Below are positions 1-8,509 of a DNA stretch of 64,000 bases, piece after piece. Made by a program: the position numbers and the translations under genes. Within the stretch, counting starts at the first letter, position 1, and every line of letters starts with the position of its first letter. The stretch is from Lachnospira pectinoschiza (lineage in GTDB: Bacteria > Bacillota > Clostridia > Lachnospirales > Lachnospiraceae): assembly GCF_020564355.1 (NCBI RefSeq), contig NZ_JAJCRR010000007.1, positions 124,001-188,000 on the forward strand. Reading direction: 5' to 3'. The notes under the pieces were generated by a model that was not told where the DNA came from, searched no databases, and was given only the letters and a program-made list of their open reading frames with translations.

Positions 1-364
1 TATAGAAAGAACATGAAACCGGAGCGTGAAAACAGTGCGTGTCTGTAAGTCAAGATGGCTCAACAGCCTTTCAAGAGAAGCGTATTGCAGAAAAAAAGTC
101 AATAAAAAACTGCTTCGTTTTTGCAGAAGCTGGAATGAGGTCAAAAAAATGGTAAATACCCGTCCGGGCTGTAAATACAAATAAATGTACAGATAACAAT
201 ACAAGAAATTTTGAAAAATATACAGAAAAAACGGTCAAAAGACACAGAATATAGGAAAAGATTTACAATAAATTAACAAAAGATATGCCAAAAGTCTCAT
301 TTTCATAAAAATAAGAGTATGCTACCATTACCCTTGCGATGACTAAAACGAAGGGAAGGTGTTT
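1..364. other. Intergenic region upstream of the pectate lyase
   Basis: No convincing gene is seen. The stretch is A/T-rich towards the pectate lyase. A small inverted repeat near 112-131 (GCTTC/GAAGC arms around a T-rich loop) could be the end of an upstream transcript, but it lacks a proper U-run. No promoter with two good hexamers is evident. The ribosome-binding site AAGGGAAGG lies at about 351-359. Confidence 0.5.
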
Positions 365-3300
365 ATGAAAATGAAAACAAATCGCAAAGTAAAAAAGCTG
401 TTTTCCTATGTGCTGACGGCAGCCATGGTAATAACAGCAGTGACACCGGCTTTTGCAGGAAAAGTAAAAGCGGTGGCAGCAGGTCTGACACTGACAGAAC
501 AGTCCGGCTGGCTGGAAAGTGCATATGTGGAATGGCAGCCTGTTAAAAATGCAGAAGGCTATGTCGCATATGTAAAGGAGGCTTCCGCATCAGATGATGC
601 GTATGAGAAGCTTGACGATACGTTAATCCGTCAGTACGCAGATTACTGGAGAGCAGATGCACTCGGTTTAAAAGAGGGCAGCTATGTGATGAAGGTAACA
701 GCCGTATTAAAGGATGGAAAGACGGTTTCTGAATCAACTTCTTCATTAGAGGTTGAAAAGTACGACAGAAGCGGCTTTGCATTTTCTGAAAATTCAAAGT
801 TTCAGACGGGTTCAGGTGCTTACAATGATGACGGTACATTAAAGAAGGATGCACAGGTGATCTATGTGACACCGGAAACAGCAAAGACCTGTACGGCCGT
901 TGTAAACGGCAAGGAAGTAACAGGTTTCCAGTCAATTTTAGATGCAAAGCAGAGCGCAGGAACAAAAGATACTTCGCCGCTTGATTTTCGTATCGTAGGC
1001 TGTGTTACGGCAGATGATGTAGACCATTTTTCAAGTTCAGCAGAGGGTATTCAGCTGAAGGGTAAGAGTGCTTACACCGAAATGAATATCACAATCGAAG
1101 GTGTCGGTGAAGATGCAGCTGTTCAGGGATTTGGTTTTCTTGTAAGAAACAGTGGAAATGTGGAATTCAGAAATTTTGCAGTAATGGCATTTATGGATGA
1201 TGGTATATCCTTAGATACAAAGAATTGCAATATCTGGGTTCACAATATGGATATTTTCTATGGCTCAACAGGTGGCGATTCAGACCAGGCAAAGGGTGAT
1301 GGTTCTGTGGATATTAAGGGTGCATCTACCAATGTAACCGTATCGTATGTGCATTTCTGGGATTCCGGAAAATGCTCTTTATGCGGCATGAGTGACAGCG
1401 CAGAATTCCTTGTAACGTATCATCATAACTGGTTTGATCATTCTGATTCCCGTCATCCGAGAATCAGAGTTGCCTCAGTCCATATTTACAATAATTATTT
1501 TGACGGCAATGCCAAGTACGGTGTCGGAACAACCAAGGGAAGCTCCGCATTTGTAGAAGCAAACTACTACAGAAACTGCAAGAATCCGATGATGAGTTCA
1601 ATGCAGGGTACAGATGCATTAGGACAGGGTACATTTTCAGGTGAAAACGGCGGTATGATTAAGGCATACAACAACATTACAGTTGGTGCTTCAAGCTTAA
1701 TTTATGCCAATTCCGATACCGGAACAGCCAAGGCAGATGCAGTAAGCTTTGATGCTTATCTTGCTTCTTCAAGAGAAGAAACCGTGCCATCTTCTTATAA
1801 GACCGTTGCGGGTGCAACAACGTACAATAACTTTGATACAAGCAGTGCTTATGATTTAGGCGTAGCAGAAGAAGATATTGATGATCCGCAGGATGTACCG
1901 TCAATTGTTACAAAATATGCAGGACGTATGAATGGCGGTGACTTTGACTGGACATTCCAGGAATCTGATGATACCAATTACAGCGTTGATACAGCCTTAA
2001 AGGCAAAGGTTGTTAATTACAAATCCTCTGTCCTTGCAATCGGCGGCTATAAAGGAGTAGACGTAGAACCGTCCACAACCGAAAAGGCAACTGAAAGCAC
2101 AACAAAGGCTACGGAAGCTACAACCAAAGCAACTGAAAGCACGACAAAGGCTACGGAAGCCACAACAAAGGCAACTGAAAGTACAACAGAAGCCACAACA
2201 GAAGCTCCGACAACAGCACCGGCAGAAACAACTGCAAAGGTACATAATTTCTCAACGGACGGAACAAGCAGTGATTTCTATACGATTTCCGGTAAACTTT
2301 CTTCCAATAAGGGAACAGTAAGTTATAACGGACTTTCGTTAGATACCTGCTTAAAGATTGAAAGCAAGACAAAGATTACATTTACAACGACAGACAAGGC
2401 AGAACTGGTACTGGTTTTCAATCAGAAGAACAGCAGTGACATCAAGGTAGACGGAACTGTTTACACATTGACAGACGGTATTTTAAGTCTTGAAATTGAG
2501 GCAGGCAGCCACGAAATTACAAAGGAAAGTACAGGTAATCTGTATTATATGTCTGTTTCACAGCAGTCAGAAACACCGACAACACCTGTGACACCGACAG
2601 AACCGACACAGCCGGAGCAGCCGACAACACCGTCTGAACCGGAAACACCGACAACTCCGTCAGAACCGGAACAGACAAAGTGTGATTTATACGTATCTCC
2701 ATCCGGAAAGTCAACAGCAGCCGGTACACAGAATGCGCCGATGGATTTACTGACAGCGATTAACAGCATTTCAGCCGGATATACCATCTGGATGGAAGAA
2801 GGAACTTATAAGGCTTATGAACTGTATGGTGCGCCAATCGTAATTGCCGAGAGCAACAGCGGGGCAGAAGGCGCTTATAAAACCATCAGCAGCATAAACG
2901 GCGGAACAGTTACCATTGACTTTAGCGGAATGGCAGAACTCGGAAGCAACAGAGGAATCGTGTTAGACGGTTCTTACTGGCATTTTTACGATATTGATAT
3001 CTGCAATGCAGGCGATAACGGTATGTTATTATCCGGTGATAACAATATCATTGAACTGTGCCAGTTCTATGCAAACCATGACTCCGGTCTTCAGATCAGC
3101 AGATACAACACTTCTGCCGATACGATTGACTTATGGCCGTCGAACAACGTCATTTTAAATTGTACGGCATTTGATAACAAAGATGAAGCAACCTGTGAAA
3201 ATGCAGATGGATTTGCAGCAAAGCTGACTTGTGGTGAGGGAAATGTCTTTGACGGATGTATTTCTTACTGCAACAGCGATGACGGCTGGGATTTATACGC

Positions 3301-3991
3301 AAAGCCGGCAACCGGTTCTACAGGCGTTGTAACGATTAAAAACAGTGTAGCTTTTGGTAACGGTAAATTAACCAACGGCGAAGGTTCGGCAAACGGCGAT
3401 ATGAATGGATTTAAGCTGGGCGGAAGCAATAAGCAGTGTCCGACACCGCATGTTGTTACCAACTGCATTGCATTTAACAACGGTGCAACAGGATTTACAG
3501 ACAACGGAAACGGCGGTGCAGTGACACTGACCAACTGTACTTCTGTAAACAACGGTATGTATAATGCTGCAAAGGCAAATTATATGTGCTACAGAACATC
3601 AAAGGATGCAGCCTATACCAATCTGTTATCCTTTGCAGAGAAAAAGACTACGGCAACAGACCAGTTCTTAGGCACTGTAAGCCATACATTATATCACTAT
3701 AAAGGTGTGGGTACATACTGGGTAAATAACTGGTTATGTACAGACGGTGCAAAGACCAAGTACAGCGGAAGCGAAGGCGCAGATTACACAGTCAGTGCAT
3801 CGGATTTTGTAAGTACACAGATTCCGGGCTATGATGCTGCAACCGGTGCTTATACTGCAGATTATCACAGCATTTTCAGAAATGCAGACGGAAGCATAAA
3901 TCTTTCCGGCTTATATGAAGTAAGCAGTGACAGCCCGCTGTATACAGCAGGTACACAAAATACAGCACTGGGTGCTTCCTTTTCAAAGTAA
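365..3991 (+). CDS. Secreted two-catalytic-domain pectate lyase (PL1 plus PL9)
   Basis: Predicted extracellular enzyme cleaving polygalacturonate by beta-elimination. The 1208-residue protein starts at ATG 365, 5 bases after AAGGGAAGG; a GTG at 359 lies inside that site. Order: signal peptide ending near AFA (about residue 31), FnIII-like domain (about 40-135), PL1 beta-helix (about 140-520) with the DHSDSRHPRIR segment carrying the PL1 R-x-P-x-x-R motif, Thr/Lys/Ala/Glu repeat linker (about 570-620), a beta-sandwich-like module (about 624-732) often seen in pectate lyases and possibly pectin binding, a Pro/Thr linker, then a PL9 beta-helix (about 772-1205) with ADGFA and SDDGWD, the calcium-binding signature of PL9. 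No sortase or dockerin signal is seen at the C-terminus, so it is probably released. Monocistronic, with a terminator 54 bases downstream. Confidence 0.93.
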   Translation: MKMKTNRKVKKLFSYVLTAAMVITAVTPAFAGKVKAVAAGLTLTEQSGWLESAYVEWQPVKNAEGYVAYVKEASASDDAYEKLDDTLIRQYADYWRADALGLKEGSYVMKVTAVLKDGKTVSESTSSLEVEKYDRSGFAFSENSKFQTGSGAYNDDGTLKKDAQVIYVTPETAKTCTAVVNGKEVTGFQSILDAKQSAGTKDTSPLDFRIVGCVTADDVDHFSSSAEGIQLKGKSAYTEMNITIEGVGEDAAVQGFGFLVRNSGNVEFRNFAVMAFMDDGISLDTKNCNIWVHNMDIFYGSTGGDSDQAKGDGSVDIKGASTNVTVSYVHFWDSGKCSLCGMSDSAEFLVTYHHNWFDHSDSRHPRIRVASVHIYNNYFDGNAKYGVGTTKGSSAFVEANYYRNCKNPMMSSMQGTDALGQGTFSGENGGMIKAYNNITVGASSLIYANSDTGTAKADAVSFDAYLASSREETVPSSYKTVAGATTYNNFDTSSAYDLGVAEEDIDDPQDVPSIVTKYAGRMNGGDFDWTFQESDDTNYSVDTALKAKVVNYKSSVLAIGGYKGVDVEPSTTEKATESTTKATEATTKATESTTKATEATTKATESTTEATTEAPTTAPAETTAKVHNFSTDGTSSDFYTISGKLSSNKGTVSYNGLSLDTCLKIESKTKITFTTTDKAELVLVFNQKNSSDIKVDGTVYTLTDGILSLEIEAGSHEITKESTGNLYYMSVSQQSETPTTPVTPTEPTQPEQPTTPSEPETPTTPSEPEQTKCDLYVSPSGKSTAAGTQNAPMDLLTAINSISAGYTIWMEEGTYKAYELYGAPIVIAESNSGAEGAYKTISSINGGTVTIDFSGMAELGSNRGIVLDGSYWHFYDIDICNAGDNGMLLSGDNNIIELCQFYANHDSGLQISRYNTSADTIDLWPSNNVILNCTAFDNKDEATCENADGFAAKLTCGEGNVFDGCISYCNSDDGWDLYAKPATGSTGVVTIKNSVAFGNGKLTNGEGSANGDMNGFKLGGSNKQCPTPHVVTNCIAFNNGATGFTDNGNGGAVTLTNCTSVNNGMYNAAKANYMCYRTSKDAAYTNLLSFAEKKTTATDQFLGTVSHTLYHYKGVGTYWVNNWLCTDGAKTKYSGSEGADYTVSASDFVSTQIPGYDAATGAYTADYHSIFRNADGSINLSGLYEVSSDSPLYTAGTQNTALGASFSK
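2083..2232 (+). repeat. In-frame tandem repeat coding a Thr-rich linker
   Basis: An 18-base unit coding roughly T-T-K-A-T-E is repeated about seven times, alternating ESTTKAT and EATTKAT in a 36-base higher-order period. It forms the flexible, probably glycosylatable linker between the PL1 domain and the next module. Such a repeat can change length by slippage without loss of frame. Confidence 0.75.
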
Positions 3992-4044
3992 ATGTCTGAC
4001 TTGAAAAACACAAACCGGTAAACATAACATAAACAAATAAAACT

Positions 4045-4100
4045 GCCACAGAAAGCAGGCTTGCGGGACAAACACCCGGAAACCGCTTCCTGTGGCTTTT
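4045..4100. terminator. Bidirectional intrinsic terminator
   Basis: The arms GCCACAGAAAGC (4045-4056) and GCTTCCTGTGGC (4085-4096) pair at 11 of 12 positions. TTTT follows on the + strand, and A-rich sequence (4034-4042) gives a U-run on the - strand. It separates the convergent pectate lyase and permease genes. Confidence 0.8.
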
Positions 4101-4127
4101 ATTATTGCAAAAGTATTTCTGCGGAAA

Positions 4128-5354
4128 TTACATTTCATCCGTATTGTCATACGGCGTAATATAAATATTTTTCTTTTTTAAAAAATGTTCGATTGCCAGA
4201 TTTAAAATATAGCTTAGTACGGCAACACACGGAACACCTAAAAACATACCGACAACACCGAATAAGCTGCCGCCGACGGTAATGGAAAAGATAACCCACA
4301 GCGGGCGCAGTCCGGTCTTTTCGCCAAGTATTTTCGGACCCAGATACAGACCGTCAAATTGCTGGATAATTAAAATTAAAATTGCCCAGAAGATGACCTT
4401 TACGGGGCTGACAATCAAAATGACGATACCGCCGATAACACCGCCCATGTACGGACCAAAGTACGGAATAATATTGGTAATGCCGACAATCACACTCAGC
4501 AGCACGGCATATGGGAAACGGAAAATTGTTGTACATACAAAACAGATAATACCGATAATCAGGGAATCAATTGCTTTGCCGATAATAAAGCTGGAAAAAA
4601 TATTACCGCTTTCACGTAGAATACTGCGTGTCGTATCAGCCGTCTGCTTTGGCATAATCGTGTACATCAGCCGTTTAAAATGGTAAAAAATAATCTTGTG
4701 GTCTGAAATCATATAAACAGACACAATAATTGCAATAACAAAATTTAATACGCCTTTAACAATTGCCATGGAGGCAGAAACAATAACAGGCAGAATATTA
4801 GTCATAATGCCGGTTAGATAATCTACGATTTTAGGCAGGGCGGAGTAAATTTTTTCGTTTAATACATTATAATCAATAAAGGAAAGTGCTGTGTGTGTTT
4901 CCTCAAACTGTTCTAAAAAGGCAACGGCATTGTTATACCATACCGGCAGCAGCTGTGTTAAATCACTCAGACTTTCGTATATCTGCGGAATGATAAATAC
5001 CAGAAGAACGGTGATGATACCGATTGCCAGCAGATAGGATACTAATATAGAAAGCATTTTTGCAGGGCGCACAGCCATCTTAAACCGTTTGGTAAAGACA
5101 TCACGGTAAAGCAGATGCACCAGAGGATACAAAACAAATGCAATAAAAGCGCCGGTAATAAACGGAGAAAGCAGATGCGTAATCTGTCCAATCAGCCGCA
5201 GTGTCACATTAAAATGTCCGATAAAAATATAAATTAAAATCGCACCCAGAACAAAAGCCAGTGCATAGACTAAAATCGTAAAATACCGGCTGTTCGGTGT
5301 AAAATGATTTTTTGGAATGGGTTCATCGGTATGGTTTTTATCTTGATTTTCCAT
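4128..5354 (-). CDS. AI-2E family transporter-like membrane protein
   Basis: 408-residue polytopic protein of the AI-2E transporter (UPF0118/YdiK/PerM) family, which exports small molecules; members are linked to autoinducer-2 or Na+/H+ transport, so the substrate here is unknown. About eight hydrophobic segments are visible, starting near residue 28, with the family's long middle region (about 95-220) between helix groups and the glycine-rich GITNIIPYFGPYMGG segment near 285-300. The start is supported by AGGAG six bases upstream of the ATG. Monocistronic and convergent with the pectate lyase. The C-terminus is polar. Confidence 0.88.
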   Translation of the reverse strand: MENQDKNHTDEPIPKNHFTPNSRYFTILVYALAFVLGAILIYIFIGHFNVTLRLIGQITHLLSPFITGAFIAFVLYPLVHLLYRDVFTKRFKMAVRPAKMLSILVSYLLAIGIITVLLVFIIPQIYESLSDLTQLLPVWYNNAVAFLEQFEETHTALSFIDYNVLNEKIYSALPKIVDYLTGIMTNILPVIVSASMAIVKGVLNFVIAIIVSVYMISDHKIIFYHFKRLMYTIMPKQTADTTRSILRESGNIFSSFIIGKAIDSLIIGIICFVCTTIFRFPYAVLLSVIVGITNIIPYFGPYMGGVIGGIVILIVSPVKVIFWAILILIIQQFDGLYLGPKILGEKTGLRPLWVIFSITVGGSLFGVVGMFLGVPCVAVLSYILNLAIEHFLKKKNIYITPYDNTDEM

Positions 5355-5565
5355 AGTAACTCCTATCTGTCATCTATATTTGTTAAAGACATTCACACGT
5401 TTATAAGCAGGTTTATATGGGCGAATGGCTTTGGAATTCTTGCTATTATAAAAATTATACGTTCTTTATTATATAGAAGCAATAGGAAAAGGCAGGAAAA
5501 GTATTAGAAATCTAAGAAAACTGTAAAAAAAGCGTAATTGTTTTTAAATAAATACAAAAATAGGG

Positions 5566-5594
5566 TTGCAATTTATAAAATTCTTTCGTATAAT
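5566..5594 (+). promoter_or_regulatory. Sigma-A-type promoter of tRNA-Lys copy 1
   Basis: TTGCAA (5566-5571), a 17-base spacer and TATAAT (5589-5594), 41 bases before the mature tRNA. A near-consensus promoter, as expected for stable RNA. Confidence 0.75.
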
Positions 5595-5635
5595 ACCTTT
5601 TGTGCTTGAGAGAAACAAGCTGATGAATTAAATAA

Positions 5636-5708
5636 GCGCCGCTAGCTCAGTTGGTAGAGCACCTGACTCTTAATCAGGGTGTCCAGGGTTCGAACCCCTG
5701 GCGGCGCA
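5636..5708 (+). tRNA. tRNA-Lys (anticodon CUU), copy 1
   Basis: A 73-nt cloverleaf: acceptor GCGCCGC/GCGGCGC, D-arm with GCTCAGTTGGTAGAGC, anticodon stem CCTGA/TCAGG with loop CTCTTAA (anticodon CTT, reading AAG lysine codons), and T-arm CAGGG-TTCGAAC-CCCTG. The discriminator is A and the 3' CCA is not encoded. A weak U-rich hairpin follows near 5735-5765. Confidence 0.97.
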
Positions 5709-5804
5709 CTAAAAGAAGTCTTATGATTTGGTCACAGGAGCCAGGTTGTGGGGCTTTTTATTTTGCCTGAAAATTGCAGGCTTAAATGTATACTAAAAAA
5801 ATAC

Positions 5805-5833
5805 TTGCATTTTTTGAAAAACTCGTATATACT
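5805..5833 (+). promoter_or_regulatory. Promoter of tRNA-Lys copy 2
   Basis: TTGCAT (5805-5810), a 17-base spacer and TATACT (5828-5833). The 5' leader that follows carries an inverted repeat (TTTGTTGT/ACAACAAA) just before the tRNA, possibly a processing signal. Confidence 0.6.
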
Positions 5834-5875
5834 TTCATTTGTTGTTAGCGCTCGCAGACAACAAAGAGAATATAA

Positions 5876-5948
5876 GCGCCGCTAGCTCAGTTGGTAGAGC
5901 ACCTGACTCTTAATCAGGGTGTCCAGGGTTCGAACCCCTGGCGGCGCA
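5876..5948 (+). tRNA. tRNA-Lys (anticodon CUU), copy 2
   Basis: Identical over all 73 nt to the copy exactly 240 bases upstream, with only a few shared flanking bases. It has its own promoter and terminator, so both copies look functional. No CCA is encoded. Confidence 0.97.
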
Positions 5949-5958
5949 CTAAGGAAAG

Positions 5959-5996
5959 AACCGTAACTTCTGTATGGAGGTTGCGGTTTTTGTTTT
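5959..5996 (+). terminator. Intrinsic terminator of tRNA-Lys copy 2
   Basis: AACCGTAACTTC (5959-5970) pairs with GAGGTTGCGGTT (5977-5988), counting two G-U pairs, and is followed by TTTTTGTTTT. Confidence 0.8.
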
Positions 5997-6108
5997 ATGT
6001 GCTTTGCACATTCTTTCTATACAATTACAGGAATTGCCGAAAATTTTATTGCAGAACGGAAAAGCTCCGGTTTGTGGACTACCGGCAGAAATGGAGAAAA
6101 AGAAAGAT

Positions 6109-6591
6109 ATGAAGATACAGACAGAGATTGCGGCAGTCCTGCTGGCAGCAGCAGTGGCTGCGCTTTTGCTTTACCGCTGCCATAAAAGACGGCAGTATCC
6201 TTACCGGCAGAAGTTTCTGCTGACAAAGACAGAATATGCATTTTATAAGATATTAGAAGAAAAATGTACAAAAAACGGACTGTGGATATGTCCCAAAGTA
6301 CGTCTGGAGGATTTTATATCCGTTACCGGAACGAAAAATATCGGAAAATACAGAGGGTATATCAAATCCAGACATGTTGATTTTTTAATCTGTAATAAAG
6401 ATTTACATATTAAGGCGGGGCTTGAATTAGACGATTCATCCCATGAAACCAGACAGGCGGCACAGACTGATAAATTTAAAAATGAGCTGTTTGAAAGCAT
6501 CGGACTGCCGCTTTTCAGGATTAAAACCATCCGTTCCGAGTATGAGCGGCAGATTGATAAAATGATTTCGCAAATCCGGCGGATGCGGTAA
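6109..6591 (+). CDS. Membrane-anchored DUF2726 protein (nuclease-fold domain)
   Basis: About 160 residues: one N-terminal transmembrane segment (about residues 6-24) followed by a DUF2726 domain. That family belongs to the PD-(D/E)XK restriction-endonuclease-like fold, and the expected pattern is visible: an Asp in HVDFLI, then LELDDSSHE. A role in nucleic-acid cleavage is family inference; the substrate is unknown. The start is uncertain: ATG 6091 and ATG 6109 are both in frame. The upstream open frame back to 5974 overlaps the tRNA terminator and is unlikely to be translated. The gene follows directly after the tRNA genes and is preceded by the recurring CCGGCAGAAATGGAG leader motif. Confidence 0.75.
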   Translation: MKIQTEIAAVLLAAAVAALLLYRCHKRRQYPYRQKFLLTKTEYAFYKILEEKCTKNGLWICPKVRLEDFISVTGTKNIGKYRGYIKSRHVDFLICNKDLHIKAGLELDDSSHETRQAAQTDKFKNELFESIGLPLFRIKTIRSEYERQIDKMISQIRRMR

Positions 6592-6690
6592 AGGCAATGC
6601 TGTTTCCTATAAATAATGCAGGCATGGCAAATCCAAAGGGAATATTCGTAAAGAATCTATAAAGATTTTATAATTTCTTTTCTGTACGAA

Positions 6691-6719
6691 TTGACGGCAA
6701 ATCAAACTTGTTATATGAT
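6691..6719 (+). promoter_or_regulatory. Strong sigma-A promoter ahead of an early terminator
   Basis: TTGACG (6691-6696), a 17-base spacer and TATGAT (6714-6719). The predicted transcription start is near 6726, only a few bases before an intrinsic terminator hairpin. Confidence 0.7.
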
Positions 6720-6727
6720 AGGCACAG

Positions 6728-6760
6728 ACCGGAGTACAAAGAAGCGGTACTCCGGTTTTT
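6728..6760 (+). terminator. Leader terminator or attenuator upstream of the DUF5685 gene
   Basis: A perfect 10-bp stem, ACCGGAGTAC (6728-6737) with GTACTCCGGT (6747-6756), a 9-base loop and five T residues. It sits between the promoter and the gene, so transcription must read through it or yield an RNA of about 35 nt. Confidence 0.75.
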
Positions 6761-6768
6761 GCGTAAAA

Positions 6769-6812
6769 AGATACAGAAAGATATAGAAAGATATAGAAAG
6801 ATTACAGAAAAA
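6769..6812 (+). repeat. Short tandem repeat in the DUF5685 leader
   Basis: About four imperfect copies of an 11-base purine-rich unit (AGATATAGAAA) lie between the leader terminator and the ribosome-binding site. They could be slippage-prone and could alter the leader length. Confidence 0.6.
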
Positions 6813-6836
6813 TTAAAGGAAAAGGAACCGCTCGGC

Positions 6837-7700
6837 ATGTATGGATATGTGATTGTCAACAAACCGGAATTAAAGTTTAAGGAATATGACAGATACCGTT
6901 CCTATTACTGCGGGCTGTGTGACATTTTAAGAGAGCAGTACGGTATCCGGGGGCAGGTTTCTTTGAGTTATGATATGACGTTTCTGGTGATTCTGCTCAC
7001 CGGGCTTTACGAGCCACAGACAGCGTATTTAGAAGAACGGTGCATCATACATCCTGTGGCAAAACATCCGGTACGCAAAAATGAAGTGACATCGTATGTT
7101 GCGGATATGAATGTGCTGATGGCATATTATAAATGTGTGGATGACTGGAAAGATGAAAAGAAAGTTACAAGACTGACCTATTCCAGACTTTTAAAAGGGC
7201 AGGTAAAAAAGATCTGCGGAAAATACCCGCAGAAAGCAGAAGCAATCCGGCAGGCACTTTCCGGGCTTTCGGCTGCAGAAAAAGCGGGAGAAGAAAATAT
7301 CGACCGCGCAGCGTCCTATTTTGCCACAGTGATGTCCGTTGTCATGGCGATGAAAGAGGATGAGTGGACAGAGGAACTGCAGAAAATGGGATACCAGTTA
7401 GGCAAGTTTATTTATCTGTGTGATGCGTATGAAGATGCAGAGGAAGATATAAAAGCCGGGCGGTATAATGTGTTTTGTACCCATGTGGACCAGCCGGGAT
7501 TTGATGCTTATTGTGAAAGTATATTAAATGCCATGATGGCAGACTGTGTAAGGATATTTGAGCGGCTTCCGATAGTGGAAGAAGCGCAGCTTTTAAGGAA
7601 TATATTGTATTCCGGTGTCTGGATAAGGTTTCAGGCGGCGAAGGAAAAACGAATAAAAGTTAAAAAGCAAGAAGGAGAAAACAGTGGCAGATCCGTATAA
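6837..7700 (+). CDS. DUF5685 family protein
   Basis: 287 residues starting [13 protein letters not shown], the usual start of this clostridial family; AAAGGA motifs 9-16 bases upstream support ATG 6837 over an in-frame ATG at 6708 that precedes the leader terminator. A conserved CGLCD motif lies near residue 26, and the rest is predicted mostly helical with no signal peptide. Function unknown. The stop overlaps the J-domain gene by 17 bases, so the two are almost certainly co-translated; this pairing suggests the protein is a client or partner of that co-chaperone (inference). Expression may depend on the upstream promoter-terminator leader. Confidence 0.8.
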   Translation: MYGYVIVNKPELKFKEYDRYRSYYCGLCDILREQYGIRGQVSLSYDMTFLVILLTGLYEPQTAYLEERCIIHPVAKHPVRKNEVTSYVADMNVLMAYYKCVDDWKDEKKVTRLTYSRLLKGQVKKICGKYPQKAEAIRQALSGLSAAEKAGEENIDRAASYFATVMSVVMAMKEDEWTEELQKMGYQLGKFIYLCDAYEDAEEDIKAGRYNVFCTHVDQPGFDAYCESILNAMMADCVRIFERLPIVEEAQLLRNILYSGVWIRFQAAKEKRIKVKKQEGENSGRSV

Positions 7701-8439
7701 AATTCTCGGCGTATCAAGAGATGCTTCCGATGAGGAAATTAAAAAAGCATATAGGGCATTGAGCCGGAAATACCACCCGGATGCCAATATCAATAATCCG
7801 AATAAAGCGCAGGCGGAAGAAATGTTTAAAACCGTCCAGCAGGCGTATAATCAGATTATGAAAGAAAAGGAAAATGCCGCTTCCGGTGGTTATGGTTACA
7901 ATGCGGGCGGCTACGGCTATGACGGAGATGCGCAGAACCGCGGGCAGGGTGCGTATGGCGATTTCGGTGATTTTGGCGGATTCTGGGGGTATGGCCCTTT
8001 TGGCTACGGGTATAATCAGGGCGGACAAAGCAGGCAGAATACCGCAGATGACAAGAACAGCAATTATTTAAGAGCTGCCGCCAATTATATCAGAAGCGGC
8101 AGCTTTGCTGAAGCGTTAAATGTGCTTGACGGAATTGAAGACCGTGACGGGCGCTGGTACTTTTACAGTGCGCAGGCACATGCTGGAAAGGGTGAACAGG
8201 CAACGGCGATTGAACACGCCCAGCGTGCAGTGGCAATGGACCCGGATAATATGCAGTATCAGATGCTCTACCGCCAGTTAGTCAGCGGCGGTCAGTGGTA
8301 TGCCGGACAGGGCAGGGCATACGGACGTTCCTCCGCAGATAACGGCACGTGTGATTTTTGTGTAAAACTTCTATTATTAAATATGTGCTGTAATTTGTGC
8401 GGCAGCGGATTGTGCTGTACAGGCGGCAGATATTACTAA
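7684..8439 (+). CDS. J-domain (DnaJ-like) co-chaperone with C-terminal repeat domain
   Basis: 251 residues. An N-terminal J domain (about 1-65) has the HPD motif at residues 31-33, which stimulates DnaK-type Hsp70 ATPase. A Gly/Tyr-rich linker (about 70-120) follows, then a TPR-like helical region (about 125-195) and a Cys-rich, hydrophobic tail (about 223-245) that may insert in the membrane or bind metal. It lacks the zinc-finger and C-terminal domains of true DnaJ, so it is a specialised J-protein. GTG start inside the end of the DUF5685 gene, with AAGGAG seven bases upstream. Confidence 0.85.
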   Translation: MADPYKILGVSRDASDEEIKKAYRALSRKYHPDANINNPNKAQAEEMFKTVQQAYNQIMKEKENAASGGYGYNAGGYGYDGDAQNRGQGAYGDFGDFGGFWGYGPFGYGYNQGGQSRQNTADDKNSNYLRAAANYIRSGSFAEALNVLDGIEDRDGRWYFYSAQAHAGKGEQATAIEHAQRAVAMDPDNMQYQMLYRQLVSGGQWYAGQGRAYGRSSADNGTCDFCVKLLLLNMCCNLCGSGLCCTGGRYY

Positions 8440-8444
8440 AAAAT

Positions 8445-8494
8445 AATGCCGGAAAAGTTTCATTGACAATGTGTGATAAAACTTTTCCGGCATT
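8445..8494 (-). terminator. Intrinsic terminator of the DUF885 gene
   Basis: The arms AATGCCGGAAAAGTTT and AAACTTTTCCGGCATT form a long stem. A U-run exists only in - strand transcripts (TTATTTTTTAG), so it serves the - strand gene; it may also end the J-domain transcript weakly. Confidence 0.8.
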
Positions 8495-8509
8495 AAAGCT
8501 TTGTATGGC

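Noticed and set aside
1997-2245. Cys-rich open frame antisense to the pectate lyase linker
   Set aside because: It is the reverse reading of the Thr/Ala repeat codons; no ribosome site and no independent support.
5636-5948. Phage attachment site made by the tRNA-Lys repeat
   Set aside because: Both copies are full length with their own promoters, and no integrase or phage gene lies between or near them.
5891-6112. Open frame starting inside tRNA-Lys copy 2
   Set aside because: It begins in the D-arm region of a tRNA and runs through the tRNA terminator.
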